Origin: Tindallia californiensis
Lineage (GTDB): Bacteria > Bacillota > Clostridia > Peptostreptococcales > Tindalliaceae
Direction of reading: 5' to 3'
DNA length: 64,000 nt
NCBI RefSeq assembly: GCF_900107405.1
Contig: NZ_FNPV01000005.1
Location: 62,001-126,000, forward strand
Below, piece after piece: positions 54,420-62,600 of the stretch. The notes below the pieces were generated by a model. The model worked only from the letters and a program-made list of their open reading frames with translations. It did no database searches and was not told the DNA's origin. Both the position numbers and the translations under genes were made by a program. The stretch's first letter is position 1. Each line of letters begins with the position of its first letter.

Positions 54420-55055
54420 ATGGAAGTGAAGGATTTCAAAAAAAATGAATACAGCCAAGGCTTTACCCTATTAGAAGTTATTATTGTGGTAGGCTTAATG
54501 CTTGTAGTAATAACCGCTTCCTATAATTTATTATTCCATGGAATTTTTGCGACACAATCAATACAGGAACAAGCCTTACTTTCTATGGAGGTGCAACCCT
54601 TTTACTATCAGCTGGAAAAGGAGATTAAACAGGCAAGAAAATCAGAAGAAAACCAACCGGTGGTAAGGGGAGAAAGCCCGGAAGGTGTAGGATATGCTAC
54701 ATTAATTTTCTATTCGGACATCACCGGGGATGGAAAACCGGAAAACATTAAATATGCACTGGAAAATAATAATTTAGTAAAATCTTATAGGGTTCGCAAT
54801 AGCAAAGGTACGGAATTTGATGAGTACCCCTATGAATATTCCGGGAACTATGGGAATGAGCGTACAGTCCTTCGAAACATAACCAACGGTAGCATATTTA
54901 GAAATATTGAACGGGTGAATCAGGATCCAAACAATGATACGGATCACCGAAAATCCTTTGAAGTGCATATTGAAATTGAAGGAGTTCAAGACAAGAGTCA
55001 AAAAATGTATTTTGAAGGTTATTTAATGACACGGAGCAGAGTGGAAGCGGATTGA
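54420..55055 (+). CDS. Minor prepilin (PilW/PilJ-like)
   Basis: A 211-residue prepilin: leader with KKNEYSQG, cleavage before FTLLEVIIVVGLMLVVITASY (Glu5 present), then about 170 extracytoplasmic residues. Position between a PilV-like and a PilX-like gene matches the minor pilin operons that prime pilus assembly. It starts nine bases after the previous stop and overlaps the upstream extension of the next gene. Confidence 0.82.
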   Translation: MEVKDFKKNEYSQGFTLLEVIIVVGLMLVVITASYNLLFHGIFATQSIQEQALLSMEVQPFYYQLEKEIKQARKSEENQPVVRGESPEGVGYATLIFYSDITGDGKPENIKYALENNNLVKSYRVRNSKGTEFDEYPYEYSGNYGNERTVLRNITNGSIFRNIERVNQDPNNDTDHRKSFEVHIEIEGVQDKSQKMYFEGYLMTRSRVEAD

Positions 55056-55072
55056 AGAAATGGGGTGTAACG

Positions 55073-56638
55073 ATGAAAAAATATAATAACGATAGAGGTT
55101 TTACCCTAATTGTTGTATTGCTCGCTTTTTGTGTGATTATGGTTTTATTGCTGGGTCTGATCACTACGGTCTCCAGTCAACAAACAATTTCAAGTTTTAC
55201 CGAGAAACAGGAAAAGAGCATTCAATATGCTGAGGCGGGATTTAACAAATACCTTTGGTACTTAAATGAGTACTCAGACTTTTATGAGATGGAAGAGGGT
55301 CAGGAGATGGTCGGTCAACCAATTGCCTATGACCACGGCTTTTATCAATTAGAGGTACTACCACCGGATGAGTTGGACCGATACGTAACGATCCGCTCAA
55401 CAGGCTGGGTTGAAGGGGAAGAAACAAACAAAAGAACTATTGAAGTACAAGTGCAAAGAAAGCAGTTTGTCCATCATGTGTATGCCAGTGAAAGTGAAGG
55501 GAATAATATTTGGTGGACCGCTGGCGATGAAGTACATGGGCCCTATCATACAAACGGGCATTTAAGAATTCGAAATCCTGTTTTTTATGATACGGTAAGC
55601 TATTCAGGAAATTATATTCGAGGAAATCCATACAGCCCCACTTATCATAATATTCATGGGGGAGCAGAAAAATCAGAAACCATGGAAATTCCGGCTACAA
55701 ATTCTTCTTTGGAACAATGGGCAGCGATGGATGGCTATGTATTTGAAGGTCGCACCGCCATACACTTAAAGGGTGATAAGATTAAAGTGAAATACATTGA
55801 AAATAATACAGTAATAGAAGAAGAACGGCCCCTACCGCCCAATGATATTATATACATTAAAGGAAACCAAAACAATAATAAATGGCACCCGGATACGGGA
55901 AACCTTTTTATTTCCGGAGAGCTGGAAGGCAGACTAACCATTGGGGCGGAAAATAATATTTATATCACGGCAACGGATCCGACGGAATGGTATGATGATC
56001 AGGAGTGGTATCCGGGAGGTCAATATAGAAATGATGAGAGTCAAGTTCCACCTACCCCCCTAGAGAATCCATCCCAAGGAGGAATCACTTATAAAAACAC
56101 AACCTTTGGCGATCCCGACAATCCTTCCGTATGGGATTCAGAAAGAGAAATATGGATAAGGGAAGCGGAAGGGGAGGACATGCTGGGTCTTGTGGCTAAC
56201 CACGATGTTTTAATTCTTCATCATGGTTGGCTAAGGGATGGAACCGATGGGAATGGCTGGAGTTGGGATTATGAATGGGAGAAACGATGGACAGGACCTT
56301 TTTGGAACCGACGATTTCGGAACTGGCAAAGAAGTTCAACAGACAGTAGAATGTACGACGTAGCCCCCAATGATATGCACATTCACGGTGCAGTTTTTGC
56401 AACCCAGGGCGGTTTTGGATTTGAAAATCATGATAGTGGTAGTCGAAAAGGGGATATTATCTTATGGGGAAATATTACACAAAAAGAGCGATTAGCCGTA
56501 GGGATCATTAACTCCACCGGCTATCTCAAAAAATATGCCCATGATCCAAGAATGTTCTACCGATATCCACCCAGGATTTTAGAACCGACAAACCTTGGCT
56601 GGGAAATAAGAGATTGGAAGGAAGTAACCGGAGAATGA
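55073..56638 (+). CDS. PilX-like prepilin with large DUF4900-like exodomain
   Basis: A 521-residue protein: leader KKYNNDRG, then FTLIVVLLAFCVIMVLLLGLI, which has Val instead of Glu at mature position 5. PilX-type minor pilins often lack Glu5. The exodomain is rich in Trp, Tyr and Asn (HVYASESEGNNIWWTAGDEV and HGPYHTNGHLRIRNP), the pattern of DUF4900-type pilus-associated proteins. ATG 55073 follows GGGGTG. Last gene of the second pilin transcript. Confidence 0.72.
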   Translation: MKKYNNDRGFTLIVVLLAFCVIMVLLLGLITTVSSQQTISSFTEKQEKSIQYAEAGFNKYLWYLNEYSDFYEMEEGQEMVGQPIAYDHGFYQLEVLPPDELDRYVTIRSTGWVEGEETNKRTIEVQVQRKQFVHHVYASESEGNNIWWTAGDEVHGPYHTNGHLRIRNPVFYDTVSYSGNYIRGNPYSPTYHNIHGGAEKSETMEIPATNSSLEQWAAMDGYVFEGRTAIHLKGDKIKVKYIENNTVIEEERPLPPNDIIYIKGNQNNNKWHPDTGNLFISGELEGRLTIGAENNIYITATDPTEWYDDQEWYPGGQYRNDESQVPPTPLENPSQGGITYKNTTFGDPDNPSVWDSEREIWIREAEGEDMLGLVANHDVLILHHGWLRDGTDGNGWSWDYEWEKRWTGPFWNRRFRNWQRSSTDSRMYDVAPNDMHIHGAVFATQGGFGFENHDSGSRKGDIILWGNITQKERLAVGIINSTGYLKKYAHDPRMFYRYPPRILEPTNLGWEIRDWKEVTGE

Positions 56639-56823
56639 TGGAAGCACAAGGGACAGTTGAGAATAGTGACGAAGTATATTTTTATCTGAGAGAAAAATAT
56701 CGAGGATTATAAGGTCTGATTGTAACACTAAGTTTTATCTGGATATATTGCTTAAATTTGGGTATTATGGACTATGTAGTAAGATAACAAATCCAATATG
56801 AATAAACAAGGAGTGATGACATC

Positions 56824-57789
56824 GTGTCAAGGATAAACTTAGAAAACTTTCGTGAAGATCTATTCAGTGGTAAGAAATTTCGCTTAGTAACTAGAAGTGA
56901 TTTCGACGGGTTAGTTTGTGCTGTTTTGTTAAAAGAACTGAATATTTTAGGAGATATTAAATTTGTTCATCCTAAAGATGTTCAAGACGGCTTGGTGGAA
57001 CTAAGCAAGCAAGACATTACAACCAACCTTCCTTATGCTGAAGGGGTGTTCCTCGCTTTTGACCATCATTTTAGCGAAACCCTTCGAATAACTAGTCAGC
57101 CGAACAATCATATTATTGATGCTGATGCTAAATCGGCTGCACGTGTGGTATACGACTTTTTTGGTGGCAAGGAAGCATATCCGCAGGTATCGGAAGAAAT
57201 GATGATTGCTGTTGATAAAGCCGATGCAGCTTTATTTGATAAAGAAGAAGTTTTGAATCCTGAAGGATGGAATCTTATGAATTTTATCATGGATGCTCGT
57301 ACCGGATTAGGTCGTTTTAGAAACTTTACTATTTCTAATTATGATCTTATGATGAAGCTGATTGATCATTGTCGTGAGTACAGTGTGGAAGAAATCCTTC
57401 AATTATCGGATGTTCAGGAGAGAGTGAAGCTTTATTTCGAACAACAGGATTTATTCAAAGAAATGATGAAACGATGCACTAAAATTGAGGACAATATTAT
57501 CATTACTGATTTGAAGAAAGAAGAAACCATTTATGCCGGAAATCGATTCATTGTTTATGCAATGTACCCGGAATGTAATATTTCTATTCAAATCATGAAA
57601 GGCTTTCGGAATCAAAATACCGTTATGACAGTTGGAAAAAGTATTTTTAACCGAAGCAGTAAAATGAATATAGGCGAATTGTTGTTACGTTATGGTGGTG
57701 GAGGCCATGCAAATGCAGGAACTTGTCAAGTGGCCCATGAAGAAGCTGAGAAAGTCCTTCGTGAGATTATTGAAGAGATTCGTGAATAG
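56824..57789 (+). CDS. DHH family phosphoesterase (DHH/DHHA1)
   Basis: A 321-residue member of the DHH superfamily, which includes exopolyphosphatases, NrnA-type oligoribonucleases and c-di-nucleotide phosphodiesterases. The N-terminal RSDFDGLVCAVLL and FDHHFSE bind metal; GGGGHANAGTC near the C-terminus is the DHHA1 glycine motif. No PAS or GGDEF domain is attached, so GdpP-type activity is not implied; a small-substrate phosphoesterase is expected. Start GTG 56824, ten bases after AAGGAG. The 185-base gap before it holds no gene I can support. Confidence 0.82.
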   Translation: MSRINLENFREDLFSGKKFRLVTRSDFDGLVCAVLLKELNILGDIKFVHPKDVQDGLVELSKQDITTNLPYAEGVFLAFDHHFSETLRITSQPNNHIIDADAKSAARVVYDFFGGKEAYPQVSEEMMIAVDKADAALFDKEEVLNPEGWNLMNFIMDARTGLGRFRNFTISNYDLMMKLIDHCREYSVEEILQLSDVQERVKLYFEQQDLFKEMMKRCTKIEDNIIITDLKKEETIYAGNRFIVYAMYPECNISIQIMKGFRNQNTVMTVGKSIFNRSSKMNIGELLLRYGGGGHANAGTCQVAHEEAEKVLREIIEEIRE

Positions 57790-57826
57790 TGCTGTAGGAA
57801 TGAAAAAAGAAATGAGGAGGGTGTTT

Positions 57827-59005
57827 ATGAAAGCATTATCTTTCATAGCGTTAACGGTTCTTTTGGTACTTGCGTCTTTTTTTCAGGTATACGCAGAAGC
57901 AGATACGGTTAAAATGGTTGTAGAAGGTGGAGAAGTAAAGGAGTTGCCCGTAGTATTTATTGATGGTGAAGCTCATTATTCTCTTGAAGCTTTAAGTCCT
58001 ATACTAGGATGGAGTTTTGAAGAAAAAGATGGTGTTATTCATATTACATCACTTGATGCGACAGAGCCAATTTCTTTAGCCATTGAAAGTGGTAATCATA
58101 GCTTAAAAGCTTCGTCTCATATTGGTACCGTTGATCTCTCTTTTCCAAATGGAGCAACCTATAAAGGTGGTGTTCGAAACGGGAAATTTCATGGTAACGG
58201 TGAGTTGAAACTCCTTAGTGGTGCCATGTACAAGGGAGATTTTGTTGAGGGTGAATTGCATGGCTCCGGAACTTATACTGCTTCTAATGGAGATCGATTT
58301 AACGGCACTTTTCAGCATAATAAGATAGATGGGAACGGAACTTATACATATGCTAATGGTGATCGTGTAACGGGTAGATTCAGCGGCACTATGGCAATGG
58401 GAAGAGTTGATGTTCGTTATGGCAGTGGTGGTTCTGATGATAATATTTTATGGGGAAAACCTCTTCTTCCCTTAGAGGTAACTGCTTTTAATTTAGAAGT
58501 ACTTAACGGTAATGGCAGTGTGAAATTATCTTATACCAATGGTGCTTCTTACGACGGTGAAGTAAAAGCTGGTACTTTTCATGGCAATGGAACATTAAAA
58601 GCACCCGATGGTGGCTCTTACAATGGTATTTGGATGCATGATAAAATGGAAGGAAAAGGTGTTATGAAGTTGGCCAATGGAGATGAGTATAATGGCTATT
58701 TTCAAAACAATAAATTTCATGGGGATGGAAGATACACCTTTGCTAATGGGGATATTTACAATGGAGATTTTGAAAATGGTCTAAAGCATGGGGAAGGGAC
58801 CTATGATTATGTAAATAAAAATAAATTTGAAGGATATTGGGTCCAAGGACAGAAGCATACAGTGAACTTTCAAAGTGACCGGAGTAGTGTTCCGCGAGGA
58901 TACGGTATATTAACCATTGATGGCTCAAGAACCGCTAGCGGTAACAATTTAAGGCAATATGTGATGTATCGAAATGGTGAAAGAGTAGGACGTATCCAAC
59001 CATAA
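57827..59005 (+). CDS. Secreted MORN-repeat protein
   Basis: A 392-residue exported protein. Signal peptide MKALSFIALTVLLVLASFF ends near VYA-EA; next is a small copper-amine-oxidase-N-like stalk domain (VFIDGEAHYSLEALSPILGW), then about eight MORN units of 23 residues (YKGDFVEGELHGSGTY, YNGYFQNNKFHGDGRY, YNGDFENGLKHGEGTY). The start at 57827 matches GAGGAGGG; an ATG at 57692 lies inside the DHH gene. MORN repeats are usually cytoplasmic, so a secreted set is notable. Function unknown. Confidence 0.85.
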   Translation: MKALSFIALTVLLVLASFFQVYAEADTVKMVVEGGEVKELPVVFIDGEAHYSLEALSPILGWSFEEKDGVIHITSLDATEPISLAIESGNHSLKASSHIGTVDLSFPNGATYKGGVRNGKFHGNGELKLLSGAMYKGDFVEGELHGSGTYTASNGDRFNGTFQHNKIDGNGTYTYANGDRVTGRFSGTMAMGRVDVRYGSGGSDDNILWGKPLLPLEVTAFNLEVLNGNGSVKLSYTNGASYDGEVKAGTFHGNGTLKAPDGGSYNGIWMHDKMEGKGVMKLANGDEYNGYFQNNKFHGDGRYTFANGDIYNGDFENGLKHGEGTYDYVNKNKFEGYWVQGQKHTVNFQSDRSSVPRGYGILTIDGSRTASGNNLRQYVMYRNGERVGRIQP

Positions 59006-59016
59006 TGATGATTTAG

Positions 59017-59059
59017 AGCCTTACAGAAATGCAAAATAGCACTCTGTAAGGCTTTTTTT
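59017..59059 (+). terminator. Strong intrinsic terminator after the MORN gene
   Basis: AGCCTTACAG (59017-59026) and CTGTAAGGCT (59044-59053) form a perfect 10-bp stem followed by six or more T. Confidence 0.88.
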
Positions 59060-59104
59060 ATTTTTAAAGGATTGGCAGGCCTGGATATGAATGTTTTGAT
59101 ATGG

Positions 59105-59160
59105 ATGTAACGCAGATGTAACACAGATGTCCGTCAGATGTAACGCTCATAGGATATAAA
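59105..59160 (+). promoter_or_regulatory. Four 11-bp tandem repeats next to a -10 box, upstream of the surface operon
   Basis: Units ATGTAACGCAG (59105), ATGTAACACAG (59116), ATGTCCGTCAG (59127) and ATGTAACGCTC (59138-59148) repeat with an exact 11-base period, one helical turn. TATAAA at 59155-59160 could be the -10 box, and no good -35 is present. This arrangement is typical of OmpR/PhoB-type response regulator sites that replace a -35 box. Confidence 0.65.
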
Positions 59161-59201
59161 GATAGTACTAGATCTTTTGATAGCGGTGAGGGGGTTGAGC
59201 G

Positions 59202-59471
59202 ATGAAAAAGGATTACAGCGAAGATATAGTTCCTTTTGGAAGAGGTATACGATTTTTAATTGATATCAGATTTCTTCAGCATAATAGCTGGCAAGGAAGC
59301 ATCCAGAGAATGGATACCGGCGAAAAAGTTTTTTTTAGAAGTGAATTAGAATTATTAATGCTGATGGGATCGGCTACAGAGGAACTCAATTCTCGCGCTA
59401 ACGAAGATCAATCACTTAGAAAATGGAAAGATAGTAAGGGGGTGGCGGAAATGTTAAATGTGGGTGAATAG
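59202..59471 (+). CDS. Small conserved protein of unknown function
   Basis: An 89-residue soluble protein with a compact core (FLIDIRFLQHNSWQGSIQRM, then TGEKVFFRSELELLMLM). Similar short proteins with a W-Q-G and F-R-S-E-L-E-L pattern occur in Clostridia, but I know no function. It lies between the 11-bp repeats and the adhesin gene, so it may be co-expressed with the adhesin. The GGTGAGGGGG stretch upstream is its ribosome binding site. Confidence 0.7.
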   Translation: MKKDYSEDIVPFGRGIRFLIDIRFLQHNSWQGSIQRMDTGEKVFFRSELELLMLMGSATEELNSRANEDQSLRKWKDSKGVAEMLNVGE

Positions 59472-59472
59472 C

Positions 59473-59576
59473 AGCCTGTTATTACAAAGAAAGCTATGGG
59501 TAACCACGTCCCATCCAGAAAAACGCGGCACTCCTGCAATAGTGGGTAACCACGTCCCGCTAAAAAAACGAGGCTG
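59473..59576 (+). ncRNA. Candidate structured RNA: two near-identical hairpins inside a closing stem
   Basis: ATGGG-TAACCACGT-CCCAT (59496-59514) and GTGGG-TAACCACGT-CCCGC (59542-59560) share an invariant nine-base loop, while the stems differ by changes that keep pairing (A-T to G-C, T-A to T-G). AAAAACG follows each. CAGCCT (59473-59478) and AGGCTG (59571-59576) could close the whole into one domain. It sits in the leader before the adhesin. I do not recognise a known family. Confidence 0.55.
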
Positions 59577-59653
59577 AAAAAAGAGTATCTGGCTCCAGAA
59601 AAACCAGAAAATCAAAAAAACCAGAGAAATTTTCAGGAAAAGGAGTGTGAAGC

Positions 59654-62600
59654 ATGAGAACTCGTAAAAGAAGGTATAAGAATATGAGGATTAGCATAGC
59701 ATTTTTACTGATATTATTGCTATCCTTCGGCAGTGTTTTACCAGTTACAGCGATAGGTGATTCGATAGAACCTTCCAAAACAGCCGAACCAGTAAAACCA
59801 GAACAAATAGAATTTCAGAGAGAAGTAGACTTATTACTAGAGAATAGACCGATAGGCTCTGTTGCTTTCGAGTTAAAGGGAAATGCATTTGAAGTAGAGG
59901 TTAACCTGTTTGATGAAGCTTCTTCTCAATGGATCGTTGATGATATCAGGTTAATAGGTCAGTTGGGTGGCAGAAAACTTTCAGATCTGAGAGAGACACC
60001 TAGAGGTTCAGGTATATTTTTAGTTGATCCATGGATATCCGAGACTGGTGTCGGATCACTTTCAATAGCCGCAGAAGTCAATCTAAAGTCCCTAGTAAAC
60101 ACTGAACAAATGCCTGCGGTAACATTTATGGAATCAAGTGAGAGTAGTACTGGTGATACCGGAGGAGATAACAGTGAAAATGGCAGTACTTCCGGCGAAT
60201 CATCTGAATCAGATAGTAATCATAGTGATAACGGCAACGATAATAACGACAGCAATGGCGATGATAACGGAACATCTGATTCGACAGAAAATGATTCAAA
60301 TAAATCTTCTGACCAGGATGGATCAGAAAATGAATCATCCGATACAAAATCATCTGAGCAGAAAAGTGATGAAAAAACCGATGATTCAATAAGCTCTGAA
60401 GACAATTCAGAACAGCAAGAGACTAAAAACGATGATAAAGAGGGAAACAACGAAGACGACACAGATGAAAATGAAAACGAAAATTCTTTAGAAAATGGAA
60501 ACGACGAAGATGCGAAAGATAATGAAAAGTATCAGCGTGATGAAGACGATAATAAAGAGCCGGAGAAACAACAAGAAAAGAAAGAATTGGATCATGATGA
60601 TAAAGCATTAAAAGAAAATGAAGACAAAGATCAAGAAGAAAGCTTGGATCAAGATAAGGAAAATACCGAAGAAAATGAAGAAAAACTGTTGGAAGAAAAT
60701 GTTTTAGGACCAATAATTTTAGAAGAGCCGATGATCGATTTACAAGAAGCGACAGCTTATACAGACTTTATATCGCTTACTCCTGAAGAACCAGTGGCCA
60801 TGAGACAAATGGGATTGATGAACAGTTCGACCCAATATGGTTATACTGGTGACGGTATTGATGGTGAAAGAATAAGCAGGATTTTTACCGTAAGAGAAGG
60901 AACGAGAGAAGAAGTATGGTCATGGTATTATTGGAACAATATTTGGCAGTGGACGTATACAGGTCCTATCTTCTATGTGTATTGCATTGATATTACGACT
61001 CCCCTAAGTACTGTAGAACCATATACCCGACCAACATTAGCAAGTTATAGTAAACTATCAGAAAATCAAAAGCGGCGTATTGTTAATATGATTAGTCATG
61101 GCTATCAGGTCTTTGGCGAAGGAAGTAATGACAACAATTTAGGAGATCTTAGAACTCGAACTGGTATTAATAATTTAACAGAACGACAAGCCATTGCTGG
61201 AACACAATATGCTATTTGGAGAGTTACTAATGGGACACAAGAAAATCGCTTAAGTCAAAATGCGCGAGATCTCAGGGATTATTTGCTAGGCTTAGATACT
61301 CCTAATGATATTTCACCACAATTCAATAGTGAACCATCTTATCGTGTTGATAATGGCAACCTTATCATTGAATTTGAATATGAAGGGAATGGTCACGACT
61401 ACGATATTGGTGGAGGCACATTTGGATCCAACTTGCAAAGTCTTATGGGTACTGGTGTAATAGAAGAAATAGATGAAATTAATGACGCCTATCATGTTAC
61501 TATTACTCAGGCTATAAGTAACCTGCCAGAAAACTTTAATGAATTAGCAGTTCGGGTCAAAGGTGTCCATTACACTAGTCAAGGATATGTTTTCGAACCT
61601 GTTAATACAGATTGGCAGGGAAATTATGAGACACAGCCTTTGATCGATATTAACATTGATCACCCTAATGTCGTAGAAAGTGTTTCTATTGGTAATTTAG
61701 AGTATCGCATTGAAGTAGAAAAACATTGGTCTACAGATGGAGAAAGTTATTCAACAGAAATTGAATCTTTTGATGGAAGAAGATTTACCTTTGGACTGTT
61801 CGATAACGAAGGAGAAAAAATCGATAAAGATGGATCTCATTGGACAATTACAGTAGGAGAAGAAGAAGGAGATTCTGGAAATCCCGCTGTATTTGAACCA
61901 GTACTCCCTGGTGATTATATAATAAAAGAGTGGATACCAGCAGGTGCCGATTATGATTTATATGATCCAATAGGTGCCGATAACCGGTGGATCGAAGTGG
62001 GATCCGTATTGTTTGACAACAGTGGTATAGCGGAAGTAGAAGCAAAAAATCATCAATTGTTTGCTAGTTTAATGGTAAGAAAAGACTTTGCTCCGCAATA
62101 TGCTGATGGCTTTGGAAGTACCCTTGGAGATTTTCCTGAAATACGTAGTATGGATGTGATGGAAGTTGTTGAAGAAACGGAACCAGAAGGGTTCAGATTC
62201 CAACTGTTGGATGCGGAAGATAATTTTGTTATTGTAGAAGGCAAGGATACTTTCTTGTTGGGAGAACATAATGAACATCGCATGACATTCTATAACCTTC
62301 CACTTGGTGAGTACCGGGCTGTAGAAATTGATATGCCTGAGAATTATCGCTGGGTTAGCAATGGAGAAATAGAACTGACAAGAAGCCATGTGAACGCATC
62401 AAGTCCTCCAGAAGCTGTTATAACAAATCAAGAGCTATATGAAATTGAGATAGAAAAAGTTTGGGAAGGCACTTGGTTATCAATGGAAGCAGCAGGACCA
62501 TTTCATTTTAAGATAGTACGACAGTCATCAAATAACGAAGAGTTATCATTCTCAAGGGAAAAGTTTCTAGATCCTAATGAAGAAGAATTTATTACCTTTA

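Noticed and set aside
56639-56823. Small gene or RNA before the DHH phosphoesterase
   Set aside because: Only a weak AT-rich palindrome is visible, with no start signal or conserved pattern.
59105-59148. CRISPR array in the 11-bp repeats
   Set aside because: The units are contiguous without spacers and far too short.
59496-59560. Double hairpin as a guanidine-II (mini-ykkC) riboswitch
   Set aside because: That class has ACGR tetraloops on GC-rich stems and precedes guanidine transporters; here the loop is nine bases and the gene is an adhesin.
60126-60713. Long reverse-strand and shifted-frame open stretches within the adhesin gene
   Set aside because: They mirror the low-complexity Asp/Glu/Ser/Asn coding region, have no ribosome binding site and encode His/Tyr/Leu-rich nonsense.
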